DNA of 64,000 bases from Bacteroidales bacterium (GCA_017540505.1 JAFYAW010000030.1:1-64000), one strand, 5' to 3'. Shown: positions 51,982-62,541, numbered from the stretch's first letter. Made by a program: numbers and translations. Notes: generated by a model from the letters alone, not told the origin.

Positions 51982-54282
51982 CTAATCAAAATCCAGCGTC
52001 ATCACCGAGTCCATTTTCACCTCGTTGCAGCCCGACGGGTCGCCGATGTAGGCCTCCGGGATGATGAAGTTGTAACCCGGCGTGGTCCATTTGGTCTCGG
52101 AGGTGACGATGGCATGGTATGGCAGCTGGGGATCCGCGTACACCTTCTGCATGAAGAGGCCGAACACAGGCAACGCCGTGCGCGCACCCTGTCCTAACGC
52201 AGTGCTGCGGAAGTGTGCGGAACGGTCCTCGCATCCCACCCAGACACCGCAGGTCAGCAGCGGCGTGTAACCCACAAACCAACCGTCGGACTGGTTGTCG
52301 GTGGTGCCCGTCTTGCCGGCCAGCGGGAAGTCCAACTTGTACTGGCTGCGCAGACGCCCGCCCGTACCGAAGTCCACCACGCCCTGCATCAGACGCACCG
52401 TCTTGAAGGCGGTGATCTGGTCGATGGCCTCATTGCTCTTGGGAACATTATTGTAGATGACGTTGCCGTCCTTGTCGCAAATCTTGGTGATGAAGATGGG
52501 TTCCACATACACGCCCTGGTTGGGGAAACAGTTGATGGCACCCACCTGCTCGTATAAGGATAACTCGCAGGCACCGAGGCAGATGGATGGCACCTCCGGA
52601 ATCTCGGAGGTCATGCCCATGGCTCGCACCAATTCTACCACAGCATGCGGCCCGTAACGCTTCATCAGGTAGGCCGACACCTGGTTGAGCGAGTAGGCGA
52701 GAGCCTCCCGCAAGGGCATCATCTGGCCCTCCTTGTGAGCGCCTGAGTTGCGGGGCGTCCACGAGCCGCCGGGCGTCTCGATGGTCACCGGCACGTTCGG
52801 CACCATCGTGCAGGGGTCGAAGTCGCCACTCATCATGGCCACCGTATAGACGTAGGGCTTGAAGGTGGATCCGACCTGCCGCCGCGACAGCTTGACATGG
52901 TCGAACTGGAAATATTCGTAGTTGGTGCCGCCCACGTAGGCCTTCACATGGCCGGTGTTGGCCTCCACGCACATCATACCGCATTGCAGGAAGGACTTGT
53001 AATAACGGATGGAGTCCAAAGGCGACATGATGGTGTCCTTCGGCCCTTGGTAGGAGAAGACCGTCATCTTCACTTTCTGGTTGAAAATCTGCCAGATAGC
53101 TTCGTCACTCTTGCCTGCGTCTTTCAGCCGGTCGTAGCGCTCCGATTTCCGTATCGCAGCCCAGAGAATTCGTTTTGTCTGCTCTTCGGACAAGTTGACA
53201 AACGGGGCGTTTTTCACCCCTTTGAAATGATTGAAAAACATGGGCTGCAGATAGTCGCATACATGCTCTTTCACGGCATCCTCGGCATGTTTCTGCATCC
53301 GGGAGTTGATGGTGGTGTATATTTTCAGACCGTCGCAGTAGAGGTCGTAACGGCTGCCGTCCTGCTTGGGATGTTTTTCACACCAGTCTTTCAGGAAAAT
53401 ACGGAGATATTCCCGGAAGTAGGTGGCCAAACCGGCGTAATGCGCCTGGGATTTGAAGTTGGAGAGGTCGATAGGGATCTGTTTGATGGAGTCGAACTGT
53501 GCCTGTGTCAAGTAGTCGTATTTTTTCATCTGGCCAAGCACCACATTGCGGCGGTCGATGGAGGCCTGATAATGGCGCCGTGGACTGTATTTGGTGGGTG
53601 CTTTTAGCATACCCACCAGAAGGGCGGCCTCTTCCGTGTTGATTTCGGAGGGCTCTTTGTCGAAGTAGGTGCGAGCGGCCGATTTGATGCCAACAGCGTT
53701 GTTGCCGAAATCAACGGTATTGAAGTACATGGCCAGGATCTCGTCCTTCGAGTAGGCGCGTTCCAGTTTGGTGGCCACCACCCATTCTTTGAATTTTGTG
53801 AAGACGAGCTTCAACTTGCCGGCGTGCGGGTCGCGGGGGAAGAGGTTCTTGGCCAACTGCTGGGAGATGGTGCTGCCGCCGCCGCGCCGGTGGAAGGTGA
53901 GCACGCCGCCCGCCACGCGGAACAGGGCTTTCACGTCCACACCGGAATGTTTGTAGAAACGCGAGTCCTCCGTGGCAATCAACGCGTCCTTGAGGGGCTT
54001 CGAAAGGTCAGCGTATTTGCAGTTGGACCGGTTCTCGCGATAATAGGTGCCTAAAAGGACACCGTCTTCCGAGATAACCTCGGTGGCCAGATTCGCGGAC
54101 GGGTTCTCCAATTCCGTGAAGGAGGGCATGTACCCCAACCAACCGAGCGAGATCAGGGTGAAAATGAGGACGACGATGCCCGCGAGGATGAAATAGGCCC
54201 TCCAGAAGGGCTTGATCCATCGTGAACGTTCTCCGTTGGAGGCTTTGGCGTTGTTTTTTCCAGATGATTTTGCGTTATACAT
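51982..54282 (-). CDS. Class A penicillin-binding protein (PBP1A-type)
   Basis: A 766-residue bifunctional cell-wall synthase. After a basic cytoplasmic tail and one membrane segment (AYFILAGIVVLIFTLISLGW), the GT51 glycosyltransferase domain has ALIATEDSRFYKHSGVD and GGGSTISQQLAKNLF, then KDEILAMYFNTVDFGNNAVG. The transpeptidase domain has the active serine in RRQVGSTFKPYVY, SLNQ and KTGTTDNQSDGWF. It polymerises and cross-links peptidoglycan in the periplasm. I chose ATG 54282; the frame is open to 54351 but MYNAKSSGKNNAK is the more typical start. A possible promoter lies 237 bases upstream. Confidence 0.94.
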   Translation of the reverse strand: MYNAKSSGKNNAKASNGERSRWIKPFWRAYFILAGIVVLIFTLISLGWLGYMPSFTELENPSANLATEVISEDGVLLGTYYRENRSNCKYADLSKPLKDALIATEDSRFYKHSGVDVKALFRVAGGVLTFHRRGGGSTISQQLAKNLFPRDPHAGKLKLVFTKFKEWVVATKLERAYSKDEILAMYFNTVDFGNNAVGIKSAARTYFDKEPSEINTEEAALLVGMLKAPTKYSPRRHYQASIDRRNVVLGQMKKYDYLTQAQFDSIKQIPIDLSNFKSQAHYAGLATYFREYLRIFLKDWCEKHPKQDGSRYDLYCDGLKIYTTINSRMQKHAEDAVKEHVCDYLQPMFFNHFKGVKNAPFVNLSEEQTKRILWAAIRKSERYDRLKDAGKSDEAIWQIFNQKVKMTVFSYQGPKDTIMSPLDSIRYYKSFLQCGMMCVEANTGHVKAYVGGTNYEYFQFDHVKLSRRQVGSTFKPYVYTVAMMSGDFDPCTMVPNVPVTIETPGGSWTPRNSGAHKEGQMMPLREALAYSLNQVSAYLMKRYGPHAVVELVRAMGMTSEIPEVPSICLGACELSLYEQVGAINCFPNQGVYVEPIFITKICDKDGNVIYNNVPKSNEAIDQITAFKTVRLMQGVVDFGTGGRLRSQYKLDFPLAGKTGTTDNQSDGWFVGYTPLLTCGVWVGCEDRSAHFRSTALGQGARTALPVFGLFMQKVYADPQLPYHAIVTSETKWTTPGYNFIIPEAYIGDPSGCNEVKMDSVMTLDFD

Positions 54283-54642
54283 GACAGGGATTCTAACGTT
54301 GTTCTCGTGCAAATGTTGTGTCTTATCTTTTAAAACCTTTACAATAAACAACCGTGTTTAGTCGGCAGTGTGGAGGTTTCAGGTGCGCTCGTGCGCTTAC
54401 AAATAAGCTAACTGTCTTCAAGACAAGATAATATATTCATTGCAGTAGGTTTCTTTTTGTATTTTATTGTAAGTTAATTAGTTATTTTAATGTTGTTATT
54501 AATAGATAATAATGTCGGCAAAGATAAGAAAAATTATCCTGCATTCCGTTTGTTGTAGGTTTTTTGAGATTGCCTCTTTATAAAATTGGGACGAATTCTT
54601 TATTTTTGCATCTTGAAAAAAATAGGTTTACAACGTGTTAAA
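54283..54642. promoter_or_regulatory. AT-rich divergent promoter region
   Basis: This 360-bp gap has no gene. On the minus strand TATCTTTG (54519-54526) could start the PBP transcript with a leader of about 230 bases. On the plus strand TATTTTTG (54601-54608) lies 34 bases before the UvrA-like start. The remainder is AT-rich without clear structure. Confidence 0.5.
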
Positions 54643-57129
54643 ATGATGGAAATCAAGCATTCATCTATCCGTGTCCGTGGGGCTCGGGTGCATAATTTGA
54701 AGAATATAGATGTGGATGTGCCGTTGAACTGTATTGTGGCGGTGGCAGGTGTTTCGGGCTCCGGGAAATCGTCGCTGGCGCTCGGTGTTTTGTATGCGGA
54801 GGGGTCGCGGCGCTATTTGGAATCTTTGTCCACCTATACGCGTCGGCGTATGACGCAGGCCGCCCGCGCGGATGTGGATGAGGTGCTGTACGTGCCGGCG
54901 GCGCTGGCTCTGCACCAGCGTCCGGCACTGCCGGGCATCCGTTCTACTTTCGGCACGGGCACTGAACTGCTGAACAGCCTGCGATTGATGTATTCTCGCT
55001 TGGCCGAACATCGCTGTCCCAATGGCCATTACGTCCCTCCGACATTGGCGGTGGCCGCCGGCCAGGAAATCGTATGCCCGGAATGCGGTGCTCGTTTTTA
55101 CGCTCCCGGGGCTGAAGAATTGGCTTTCAATAGCCAAGGAGCCTGCCGTACGTGTGGAGGTACCGGTATGGTGCGTACCGTGGATAAAGCCTCACTGGTG
55201 CCCGACGAATCTCTCACAATTGACGAGGGTGCCGTGGCTCCCTGGAACAGCCTGATGTGGTCATTGATGACTGACGTTTGCCGTGCCATGGGTGTACGCA
55301 CCGATGTTCCATTTAGAGAACTTACTGATAAAGAGAAAGATATTGTTTACAATGGTCCCTCGGTGAAAAAACATATCTTGTACAAATCCAAAAACTCCAA
55401 TGTGGCTGGAGAGATGGATTTTACCTATTACAATGCTGTTTATACGGTGGAAAACGCGCTTGCCAAGGTGAAAGATGACAAAGGCATGAAGCGGGTGGAA
55501 AAGTTTTTGAAGGAAGAGGTGTGTCCGGATTGTAGCGGCTCGCGACTGTCAGAGGCTGCGCGGGCACCCCGTCTGCGAGGCATATCCCTTGACGAGGCCT
55601 GTCGCATGACTCTATCCCGACTTGTGGATTGGGTGGACGGGGTGCCCGCCTCCTTGCCGGAGGAAATGCGCCCCATGGCGGAAGGCATCTGCGAATCGTT
55701 CCGCTCCGCCGCCCGACGCCTGATGGATCTCGGCCTTGGCTACCTCACCCTCGACAGAGCCGCAGCCACCCTCTCCACAGGAGAACGACAACGGATGCAA
55801 CTGGCACGCGCCGTGCGTAACCGTACCACCGGCGTGCTCTATGTGCTTGACGAACCGTCCATAGGACTGCACCCGGCCAATATCGTGGGCCTTAACGGCG
55901 TAATGCACGATCTGGTGGCTGATGGCAACTCGGTGCTTCTTGTGGATCACGACACCCAGATACTGAAAGAAGCTGATTGGCTCATCGAACTTGGCCCGGA
56001 AGCTGGCGCCGGCGGTGGACAAGTCATTGCCCAGGGCACGTTGGAAACCATTGTCCGGACCCCGGCTTCCCAAATAGGACCTTTTTTGATTCCGAAAGAA
56101 AATAAAGGATATAATCTCCTTGCGGAGGAGGACTTGTTCTCTCAAGATGCCATTCATCTGTCCACGAGTCACATTCATACGGTAAAACCTTTGGAGGTGG
56201 ATATTCCCAAAGGCAGGCTGACAGTGGTGACCGGCGTGTCGGGTTCTGGCAAGACTACGCTGATTCTTGAAAGCCTGGTGCCAGCCCTCGATGCCCTCAC
56301 CCGAGGCAGGCCTTTGCCGTCACACGTGCGCGAGATTTCCGCCGACGGTATCGCCCATGTGAAATTGATTGACGCCACCCCAATCGGTATCAACATCCGG
56401 TCCACGGTGGCTACGTATGCTAATGTGCATGACGACCTGCGCAAAGCGTTTGCACGCACGAATGAGGCGAGAAAGCGCGGATACCATGCCGGCGACTTCT
56501 CCTATAATACCGGCGACTTGCGCTGTCCTGTTTGCGATGGCACAGGTTCTATCAGTCTTGATGTGCAATTTTTACCGGATGTGGACATTCCATGTCCTAC
56601 GTGCAGGGGCTCGCGATACCGGAAGGAGGCCTACGCCGTGCGGCTTTCCAATGCCGATGGGGTGACACACTCTCTTCCTGAACTCATGGATATGGATGTG
56701 AACACCGCTGTGGATTTTTGCGGAGGCATGAAGTCGGTTCTTCCTAAATTGCAAGTGCTGCAAAGTTTAGGTCTTGGCTATTTGACCCTCGGAGAGGAAA
56801 CCCCCGGACTTTCGGGTGGCGAGGCGCAACGCTTGAAACTGGCCAGCGAGATGGGGCGAATGCAACATGACTCTGTCTTCGTGTTCGACGAACCTACTAT
56901 CGGTTTGCACCCGCTGGATGTGCAAACCCTCCTCCGTGTCTTTGACACCCTTATCTGCAATGGGGCTACGGTCATTGTCATCGAACACGACCTGGACGTG
57001 ATTCGAAGCGCGGATTATGTTATTGACATGGGTCCTGGCGGTGGCGAAGAGGGCGGTAGGATCGTGGCGACAGGTTCCCCGGCGCACATTGCCTCCTGTT
57101 CTGACAGCATCACCGGACGCTTTCTGTGA
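54643..57129 (+). CDS. UvrA-family ABC ATPase, short paralogue
   Basis: An 828-residue UvrA-like protein. It has two ATPase modules: Walker [15 protein letters not shown] near residue 37 and [14 protein letters not shown] near 530; signatures [14 protein letters not shown] and [15 protein letters not shown]; Walker [15 protein letters not shown] and [13 protein letters not shown]. Zinc-finger cysteines occur in VCPECGARF with CRTCGGTG, and in RCPVCDGTG with [10 protein letters not shown]. Canonical UvrA is about 940 residues, so this is over 100 shorter and fits the UvrA2-like paralogues, whose repair or resistance role is less clear. I use ATG 54643 because the promoter lies at 54601. Confidence 0.88.
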   Translation: MMEIKHSSIRVRGARVHNLKNIDVDVPLNCIVAVAGVSGSGKSSLALGVLYAEGSRRYLESLSTYTRRRMTQAARADVDEVLYVPAALALHQRPALPGIRSTFGTGTELLNSLRLMYSRLAEHRCPNGHYVPPTLAVAAGQEIVCPECGARFYAPGAEELAFNSQGACRTCGGTGMVRTVDKASLVPDESLTIDEGAVAPWNSLMWSLMTDVCRAMGVRTDVPFRELTDKEKDIVYNGPSVKKHILYKSKNSNVAGEMDFTYYNAVYTVENALAKVKDDKGMKRVEKFLKEEVCPDCSGSRLSEAARAPRLRGISLDEACRMTLSRLVDWVDGVPASLPEEMRPMAEGICESFRSAARRLMDLGLGYLTLDRAAATLSTGERQRMQLARAVRNRTTGVLYVLDEPSIGLHPANIVGLNGVMHDLVADGNSVLLVDHDTQILKEADWLIELGPEAGAGGGQVIAQGTLETIVRTPASQIGPFLIPKENKGYNLLAEEDLFSQDAIHLSTSHIHTVKPLEVDIPKGRLTVVTGVSGSGKTTLILESLVPALDALTRGRPLPSHVREISADGIAHVKLIDATPIGINIRSTVATYANVHDDLRKAFARTNEARKRGYHAGDFSYNTGDLRCPVCDGTGSISLDVQFLPDVDIPCPTCRGSRYRKEAYAVRLSNADGVTHSLPELMDMDVNTAVDFCGGMKSVLPKLQVLQSLGLGYLTLGEETPGLSGGEAQRLKLASEMGRMQHDSVFVFDEPTIGLHPLDVQTLLRVFDTLICNGATVIVIEHDLDVIRSADYVIDMGPGGGEEGGRIVATGSPAHIASCSDSITGRFL

Positions 57130-57184
57130 TGTTTCTTTATTGAAGAAAATTGTAGAATACAAATTGAATTTTAAAAAATTCAAG

Positions 57185-57192
57185 TACTTTTG
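57185..57192 (+). promoter_or_regulatory. -7 box for mnmA
   Basis: TACTTTTG lies 62 bases before the mnmA ATG, matching TAnnTTTG. Confidence 0.55.
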
Positions 57193-57254
57193 CAAGTCCA
57201 ATTTAGGATTGTTCCTTCTTTCCCCAAAGGACTGATTACAATACATTTTTTATT

Positions 57255-58337
57255 ATGGGCAAACGTGTATTAATGGCGATGAGCGGTGGTATCGACAGCA
57301 GTGTGTCGGCCCTTCTGCTGATAGAGCAGGGGTACGAGCTGGTGGGTGCCACGTTCCGCACATTCGACTATATCAAAGAATCCTGCCTCGCGCGGGAAAA
57401 GGGCTGCTGCTCGGTGGAGAGCATCATGGAAGCCAAGCATTTCGCCGAATCGTTGGGCGTGGAACACCATATTTTGGACTTCCGCCAGCTGTTTCGCGAG
57501 CATGTCATCGCCGACTTCATCAGTGAGTACCGTCGTGGGCGCACGCCCAACCCGTGCGTGCTGTGCAACTCCCACATCAAATGGGGCGTGCTGCTGAAGG
57601 CCGCCGACGAGCTGGGCTGCGATTACATCGCCACGGGCCATTATGCGCAAATCGCCATGCATCGCGACCATTACTATCTCCACACGGCTGCCGACACGCA
57701 CAAGGACCAGACCTATTTCCTGTGGATGCTCACCGAAGAAAACCTTCGGCGCACGATATTCCCATTGGGCGGATATACCAAGCCTGAGGTGCGTCAAATG
57801 GCTGTGGATCACCATTTTGAAAAGCTTGCAAAAAAGAGCGAGTCGCAGGAAATCTGTTTCATTCCCGACAACGACTACCGCACGTTCCTGGCCCAGCAGG
57901 GCTGCGAGGTGAAGCCCGGCAGGTTTGTGGATGCCGACGGGAAGGTCATCGGGCGGCATCCGGGCTATTGCAATTTCACCATCGGCCAGCGCAAGGGTCT
58001 GGGTGTGGCCTTCGGCACACCCAAATACGTCACCCGCATTGATGCGGCCACCAACAAGGTTTGCCTCGGTGATTATGACGACCTATATCAAACGGAGGTG
58101 GAAGCCGCACAGGTGCGCATCCGCGATGTGGAATGGCTGCGTGAGTCCCCGCAGGTGCTGGCCCGCATACGATACAAGTCGCCCGCCACCAATGCGGAAC
58201 TGTTGCTTGGCGACGACTTTGCCGAGACGGGGAAAGCCGTTATCCGTTTCGATGAACCCGTCTGGGGCGTCACCCCCGGGCAGTCGGTCGTGCTATATAA
58301 GGATGGCTTTGTTGTGGGGGGTGGAATAATTAGTTGA
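57255..58337 (+). CDS. mnmA: tRNA-specific 2-thiouridylase MnmA
   Basis: A 360-residue enzyme that installs sulfur at uridine 34 of tRNA for Lys, Glu and Gln. The PP-loop ATP site is MAMSGGIDSSVSALLL near residue 8. The first catalytic cysteine lies in TPNPCVLCNSHIKWG near residue 98, and the second in SESQEICFIPDNDYRTFL near 200. GHYAQIA and NFTIGQRKGLGV are also conserved. The CCSVES motif near residue 52 marks a Bacteroidota-type variant. It stands as a single gene with its own promoter. Identification is secure. Confidence 0.95.
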   Translation: MGKRVLMAMSGGIDSSVSALLLIEQGYELVGATFRTFDYIKESCLAREKGCCSVESIMEAKHFAESLGVEHHILDFRQLFREHVIADFISEYRRGRTPNPCVLCNSHIKWGVLLKAADELGCDYIATGHYAQIAMHRDHYYLHTAADTHKDQTYFLWMLTEENLRRTIFPLGGYTKPEVRQMAVDHHFEKLAKKSESQEICFIPDNDYRTFLAQQGCEVKPGRFVDADGKVIGRHPGYCNFTIGQRKGLGVAFGTPKYVTRIDAATNKVCLGDYDDLYQTEVEAAQVRIRDVEWLRESPQVLARIRYKSPATNAELLLGDDFAETGKAVIRFDEPVWGVTPGQSVVLYKDGFVVGGGIIS

Positions 58338-58681
58338 TTGTGACGAACTACAATTAATAATTTACAATTTACAATTAATAATTAATAATTTAATTGGTGT
58401 TGGTTGTTGTGTGGATGTTGGCTTTAGAGGATAATGACGACATTTTTTCCATTGTTAATAATGCTTGTGGCACCTTGGTTTCGCACAAAACTAATTCCCC
58501 TTTTGATTTTATAAGGGGTGCCCGAAGGGTAGGGTAGTTAATATGGGTTATAATTCCTTTTACACCTGAAGTCCAAACTCGATTTCGGCCATTTCTATAT
58601 AGTTATCTTAAAAATTCTTTTCTCTAAAATAAAACCACCCGGTTGACGTTGTATTGGCGATTAATCTTTTAATTGCGTTTC
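58338..58681. other. AT-rich intergenic space with short direct repeats
   Basis: No gene is seen in these 344 bases. 58351-58393 is built from ACAATTAATAATTTACA-type repeats, a common intergenic motif in this group. Farther on, GGGGTGCCCGAAGGG hints at a small palindrome. TTGACGTTG at 58642-58650 may be a -33 element for the next gene, with no clear -7 match. Confidence 0.5.
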
Positions 58682-59779
58682 ATGATTACCGGTACTCTGA
58701 TCATTCTGATTTTGTCACTTATCATTATTCTGCTTGTTATCCTGGCGGTGTTGGGACCTGTCATCGTGCATCTGCCAAGGTTCGGCAAGGCCCCGTCCGG
58801 CGAACGGAAGCAACGCATCATGCGCTCCCCGAATTTCCGTCGCGGGCATTTTTGCAATCTGGGTGATGTGGAAATGCGGTTCTCATGGCGGAAGATGCGC
58901 CGTGTGCTGCGGAAACATGTTTTCAAAAAGAAAAAAACAGCCTTGAAACCGGAACAACCTCTGAACATGGTGAAACACGATCTGAAGTCTCTGCCCGCCG
59001 ACCAGGACTTCTACGTTTGGTTCGGACATTCCGCCTATCTGCTGTCGTTGCACGGCACTACTGTTCTGGTGGATCCGACGTTCTGCACTGCATCTCCCTT
59101 CTCATTTGTGAACAAGCCCTTCCGGGGCACCGAAGCATACCAACCGGAGGATATGCCCGACCATATCGACTATCTTATTATCACCCATGACCATTACGAC
59201 CATTTGGACCATAAGACCATTTTGCGGCTGAAAGACCGTGTGGACAGGGTGGTGTGCCCGCTGGGCGTTGGATCGCACCTGGAACGCTGGGGCGTGGACC
59301 CCGCGCATATTGTGGAGATGGACTGGGACGATGTTTTTGACGCAGGGACGTCGTGGCGCATCGTCTGCCTGCCCTCGCAGCATTTTTCCGGGCGGGCAAT
59401 GCGACGCAACAACACGCTGTGGGCTTCATTTCTCCTTCAGACGCCTTATGGCAACATTTTTGCCGGATGCGACGGTGGCTATGGCCCGCATTTCAAGCAG
59501 ATAGGGAAGAGATTCCCGAATATCGACCTTGCCATTCTTGAAAACGGACAGTATAATGAACTGTGGGCACCTATCCATACGTTACCTCCATTTTTGGGCG
59601 AGGAGGCCGTTGATTTGGGCGCTAAACAAATCATAACCGTGCATCATTCCAAATATGCTCTTGCCCTCCATCCTTGGGACGAGCCGCTGCAAAACGAAAT
59701 CTACGCCCGCGAGCAGTACGGACTGAACCTTATAACTGTCGGTTTGGGAGACGTTGCCGAGCTACATCTTACCACGTGA
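58682..59779 (+). CDS. Membrane-anchored metallo-beta-lactamase-fold hydrolase (NAPE-PLD/UlaG-like)
   Basis: A 365-residue protein. Residues 1-33 form a membrane anchor (GTLIILILSLIIILLVILAV). After a basic linker the metallo-beta-lactamase fold begins (FYVWFGHSAYLLSLHGTTVL). The metal site is LIITHDHYDHLDHKT near residue 170, with further ligands in LPSQHFSGRAM, AGCDGGYGPHFK and ITVHHSKYALALHPWDEP. The layout fits the NAPE-PLD-like group, which includes phospholipases and lactonases, so a lipid-related substrate is possible but unproven. I chose the ATG at 58682 over an in-frame TTG at 58673. Confidence 0.86.
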   Translation: MITGTLIILILSLIIILLVILAVLGPVIVHLPRFGKAPSGERKQRIMRSPNFRRGHFCNLGDVEMRFSWRKMRRVLRKHVFKKKKTALKPEQPLNMVKHDLKSLPADQDFYVWFGHSAYLLSLHGTTVLVDPTFCTASPFSFVNKPFRGTEAYQPEDMPDHIDYLIITHDHYDHLDHKTILRLKDRVDRVVCPLGVGSHLERWGVDPAHIVEMDWDDVFDAGTSWRIVCLPSQHFSGRAMRRNNTLWASFLLQTPYGNIFAGCDGGYGPHFKQIGKRFPNIDLAILENGQYNELWAPIHTLPPFLGEEAVDLGAKQIITVHHSKYALALHPWDEPLQNEIYAREQYGLNLITVGLGDVAELHLTT

Positions 59780-59784
59780 TTTCA

Positions 59785-59812
59785 ATAGAGACGCGATGAA
59801 TCGTGTCTCTCC
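59785..59812 (+). terminator. Hairpin after the metallo-hydrolase gene
   Basis: AGAGACGCGA (59787-59796) pairs with TCGTGTCTCT (59801-59810), one wobble, loop TGAA, six bases after the stop. No T run follows, so it is a terminator-like hairpin only. Confidence 0.4.
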
Positions 59813-59890
59813 CAAAGTTATCCCCAATTGTTTGCGCGAAACGATGGCAAATCCCCATAAATGGGGATGATCCGTTACCGGACGGATTGC

Positions 59891-59898
59891 TATTTTTG
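59891..59898 (+). promoter_or_regulatory. -7 box for feoAB
   Basis: TATTTTTG lies 23 bases before the ATG at 59922. CCCCATAAATGGGG at 59853-59866 just upstream is a short palindrome; I see no clear Fur-type site. Confidence 0.55.
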
Positions 59899-59921
59899 CG
59901 ACCTTAAAATTACTATGCCGT

Positions 59922-62387
59922 ATGCTGTTATCTGACTTAAAGACAGGGGAAAAGGGTGTGGTGGTGCGCGTGGCCGGACACGGTGCTTTCCGCAAACGCA
60001 TCATCGAGATGGGTTTCATCAAGGGTGTCACCGTTGAGGCCATCCTCAACGCGCCGCTGAACGACCCCATCAAATACCGGATTATGAATTTCGAGGTGTC
60101 GCTGCGCCGCAGCGATGCGCAGAAAGTGGAGGTCGTCAGCGAGAAGGAGGCCGAACAGGAGATTGTCAACCATTCGGACTACAAGCCGTTGGAGGCCCCC
60201 GACTGCGATGCTCTGCATCACATCGCCGAACATCGGAGCCGCACTATAAACGTGGCCCTTGTGGGGAATCCTAACTGCGGAAAGACCAGCATCTTCAACA
60301 TTGCCGCACACGCGCATGAGCGGGTGGGCAACTACAGCGGCGTGACCGTGGACGAGAAGGTGGGCACTTTCACCCACGGCGGCTATACGTTCAATCTGGT
60401 GGACCTGCCCGGCACCTACAGCCTTAGTGCCTATTCGCCCGAGGAACTCTATGTGCGTAAGCATATCCTGGAAAAGAATCCCGACATAATCCTGAATGTG
60501 GTGGATGGCAGCAATCTGGAACGCAATCTCTATCTTACTACACAGCTTATCGACATGGACATCACGATGGTGATGGCTCTGAATATGTACGATGAACTGA
60601 AAAAGAGTGGCGACAATCTTGATATCAGCCAGTTGAGCACCCTGTTGGGTATGCCCATCGTACCCACCACCGGTCGCAACGGTGATGGCATTGACCGCCT
60701 CTTCGACACGATTATTGAGGTCTTTGAGCGTGAAAACGGTTTGAACCCGAGCGAAACGGGTGGTGCTTCCCAGTACCGTCATATCCATGTGAACCACGGC
60801 GCGGAACTGGAACGCCATATAAGCCGTCTCCGTACTGAATTGTACGAACATGGCTTCAGTGACACGCTTTCCACACGTTTCCTCGCTATAAAATTGTTGG
60901 AAAACGATGCGCAGTTGGAGGCATACGTGCGCGAGCATGACCCCGACGGCAGTGTTCTGAAAATGCGCAATATGATAGCCGAGGAGTATCAGCGAAGCAG
61001 TGGACGAAGGGTGGTGGAGAAGAAACCGTCGCAGTTGGGCATCGAGGAGCAGCGGCAGGATATTGAAAGTGCCATCACGGATGCGAAGTACGCTTTTGTG
61101 CGCGGCGCGTTGGCCGAATGTTATTCTAGAAACGAGAAGAGTACCCTGCACCGCCATACTGACAAGATTGACGCCTTGGTCACCCACCGGTGGCTGGGGT
61201 ATCCCATCTTCCTCTTCTTCATGTTTGTGACCTTTTTCTGTACGTTTGCCATCGGACAGTATCCTATGGATTGGATCGACAGTCTCTTCACTTGGCTTGG
61301 TGATCTGGTGGGTGGGGCCATGAGTCCCGGCCCGCTGCGCAGCCTGTTAGTGGACGGTATCATCACCGGTGTGGGCTCCGTGATTGTTTTTCTGCCCAAC
61401 ATATTAATACTATATCTGTTCATCTCCTTTATGGAAGATAGCGGCTATATGGCCCGTGCTGCATTCATCATGGACAAGCTGATGCACCGGATGGGCTTGC
61501 ATGGCAAGAGTTTCATTCCTATGATTATGGGTTTCGGATGCAATGTGCCGGCCGTGATGGCCACCCGTACCATTGAGGACCGCAAGAGCCGTCTGCTCAC
61601 CATGTTGGTCATCCCCATGATGAGCTGTTCGGCGCGTATCCCAGTTTATGTTATCCTTACGTCCGCTTTTTTCAGCCAATATGCGGCTTTTGTGCTTACG
61701 GGTCTTTATATGTTGGGTATGCTGATGGCTGTGCTGATGGCCAAGCTCTTCAGCCGTTTCTTTGTGAAGGGGGAGAGTCTTCCTTTTGTGATGGAGTTGC
61801 CGCCCTACCGGATGCCCACGGCTAAGTCTGTGCTGCGACACACTTGGGAAAAGGGTAAGGAATATCTGAAGAAGATGGGCACGATCATCTTGGCGGCCAG
61901 TGTGTTAGTGTGGGCGTTGGGCTATTTCCCTCATCAAGGGGAGAATATTACGGCCCACGAGCAGATGGAGAACTCCTACCTCGGGCGCATCGGCAAGACC
62001 ATTGAGCCAGTGATGCGACCCTGCGGTTTCGACTGGCGGCAGAGTGTGTCGCTGCTGGCGGGCGTGGCGGCCAAGGAGGTGGTGGCCAGCACGATGGGCG
62101 TGTTGTATGCTTCCGCCGCCGAGGAGACCCAATTGGAAGAGATTGGCATGGACAGCGATGAGGGCGAGCTGCACATCGCACGACTGGTGCAGGACAACAT
62201 GTCGCCGTTGGCGGCTGCCAGTATGCTGTTGTTCATCCTGTTATATATGCCCTGCTTGTCCACTATCGTGGCCATCAAAAACGAGAGCGGAAAATGGAAG
62301 TGGGCGTTGTTCACCGTGGCCTACACCATCGGACTGGCTTGGGTGGTATCTATGTTGTTTTTCCAAATCTGCAGTTTGATATTCTAA
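59922..62387 (+). CDS. feoAB: FeoA-FeoB fusion ferrous iron transporter
   Basis: An 821-residue fusion. Residues 1-75 are an FeoA-like SH3 domain (MLLSDLKTGEKGVVVRVAGH). The FeoB G domain has VGNPNCGKTSIFN near 114, the switch NYSGVTVDEKVG, VDLPGTYSLS and ALNMYDELKK. The membrane part has two Gate repeats with MGFGCNVPAVMATRTIEDRK and MMSCSARIPVYVIL in the first and LAGVAAKEVVASTMGVLYAS in the second. It imports Fe(II) across the inner membrane under anoxic conditions. FeoA-FeoB fusions are usual in Bacteroidales. The small Cys-rich partner begins one base after its stop. Confidence 0.96.
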   Translation: MLLSDLKTGEKGVVVRVAGHGAFRKRIIEMGFIKGVTVEAILNAPLNDPIKYRIMNFEVSLRRSDAQKVEVVSEKEAEQEIVNHSDYKPLEAPDCDALHHIAEHRSRTINVALVGNPNCGKTSIFNIAAHAHERVGNYSGVTVDEKVGTFTHGGYTFNLVDLPGTYSLSAYSPEELYVRKHILEKNPDIILNVVDGSNLERNLYLTTQLIDMDITMVMALNMYDELKKSGDNLDISQLSTLLGMPIVPTTGRNGDGIDRLFDTIIEVFERENGLNPSETGGASQYRHIHVNHGAELERHISRLRTELYEHGFSDTLSTRFLAIKLLENDAQLEAYVREHDPDGSVLKMRNMIAEEYQRSSGRRVVEKKPSQLGIEEQRQDIESAITDAKYAFVRGALAECYSRNEKSTLHRHTDKIDALVTHRWLGYPIFLFFMFVTFFCTFAIGQYPMDWIDSLFTWLGDLVGGAMSPGPLRSLLVDGIITGVGSVIVFLPNILILYLFISFMEDSGYMARAAFIMDKLMHRMGLHGKSFIPMIMGFGCNVPAVMATRTIEDRKSRLLTMLVIPMMSCSARIPVYVILTSAFFSQYAAFVLTGLYMLGMLMAVLMAKLFSRFFVKGESLPFVMELPPYRMPTAKSVLRHTWEKGKEYLKKMGTIILAASVLVWALGYFPHQGENITAHEQMENSYLGRIGKTIEPVMRPCGFDWRQSVSLLAGVAAKEVVASTMGVLYASAAEETQLEEIGMDSDEGELHIARLVQDNMSPLAAASMLLFILLYMPCLSTIVAIKNESGKWKWALFTVAYTIGLAWVVSMLFFQICSLIF

Positions 62388-62388
62388 T

Positions 62389-62541
62389 ATGGCACAGATT
62401 ATTATTGTGTTGATTGTGGTGACAGCCGCCCTCGCATTTGCGGGGCGCGCGCTGGTACGCACATTGAAAGGGAAGGGCGACTGCGGATGCGGATGTGACA
62501 ATTGCCCGTATGCGGGGAAATCCTGCGACAAACAAAAATGA
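62389..62541 (+). CDS. FeoB-associated Cys-rich membrane protein
   Basis: A 50-residue protein. One N-terminal membrane segment (QIIIVLIVVTAALAFAGRAL) is followed by a basic stretch and five clustered cysteines (DCGCGCDNCPYAGKSCDKQK). Its size, topology and position one base after feoAB match the FeoB-associated Cys-rich proteins, proposed to aid FeoB by binding iron or a cluster. It overlaps no other gene and ends in TGA at 62541. Confidence 0.88.
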   Translation: MAQIIIVLIVVTAALAFAGRALVRTLKGKGDCGCGCDNCPYAGKSCDKQK

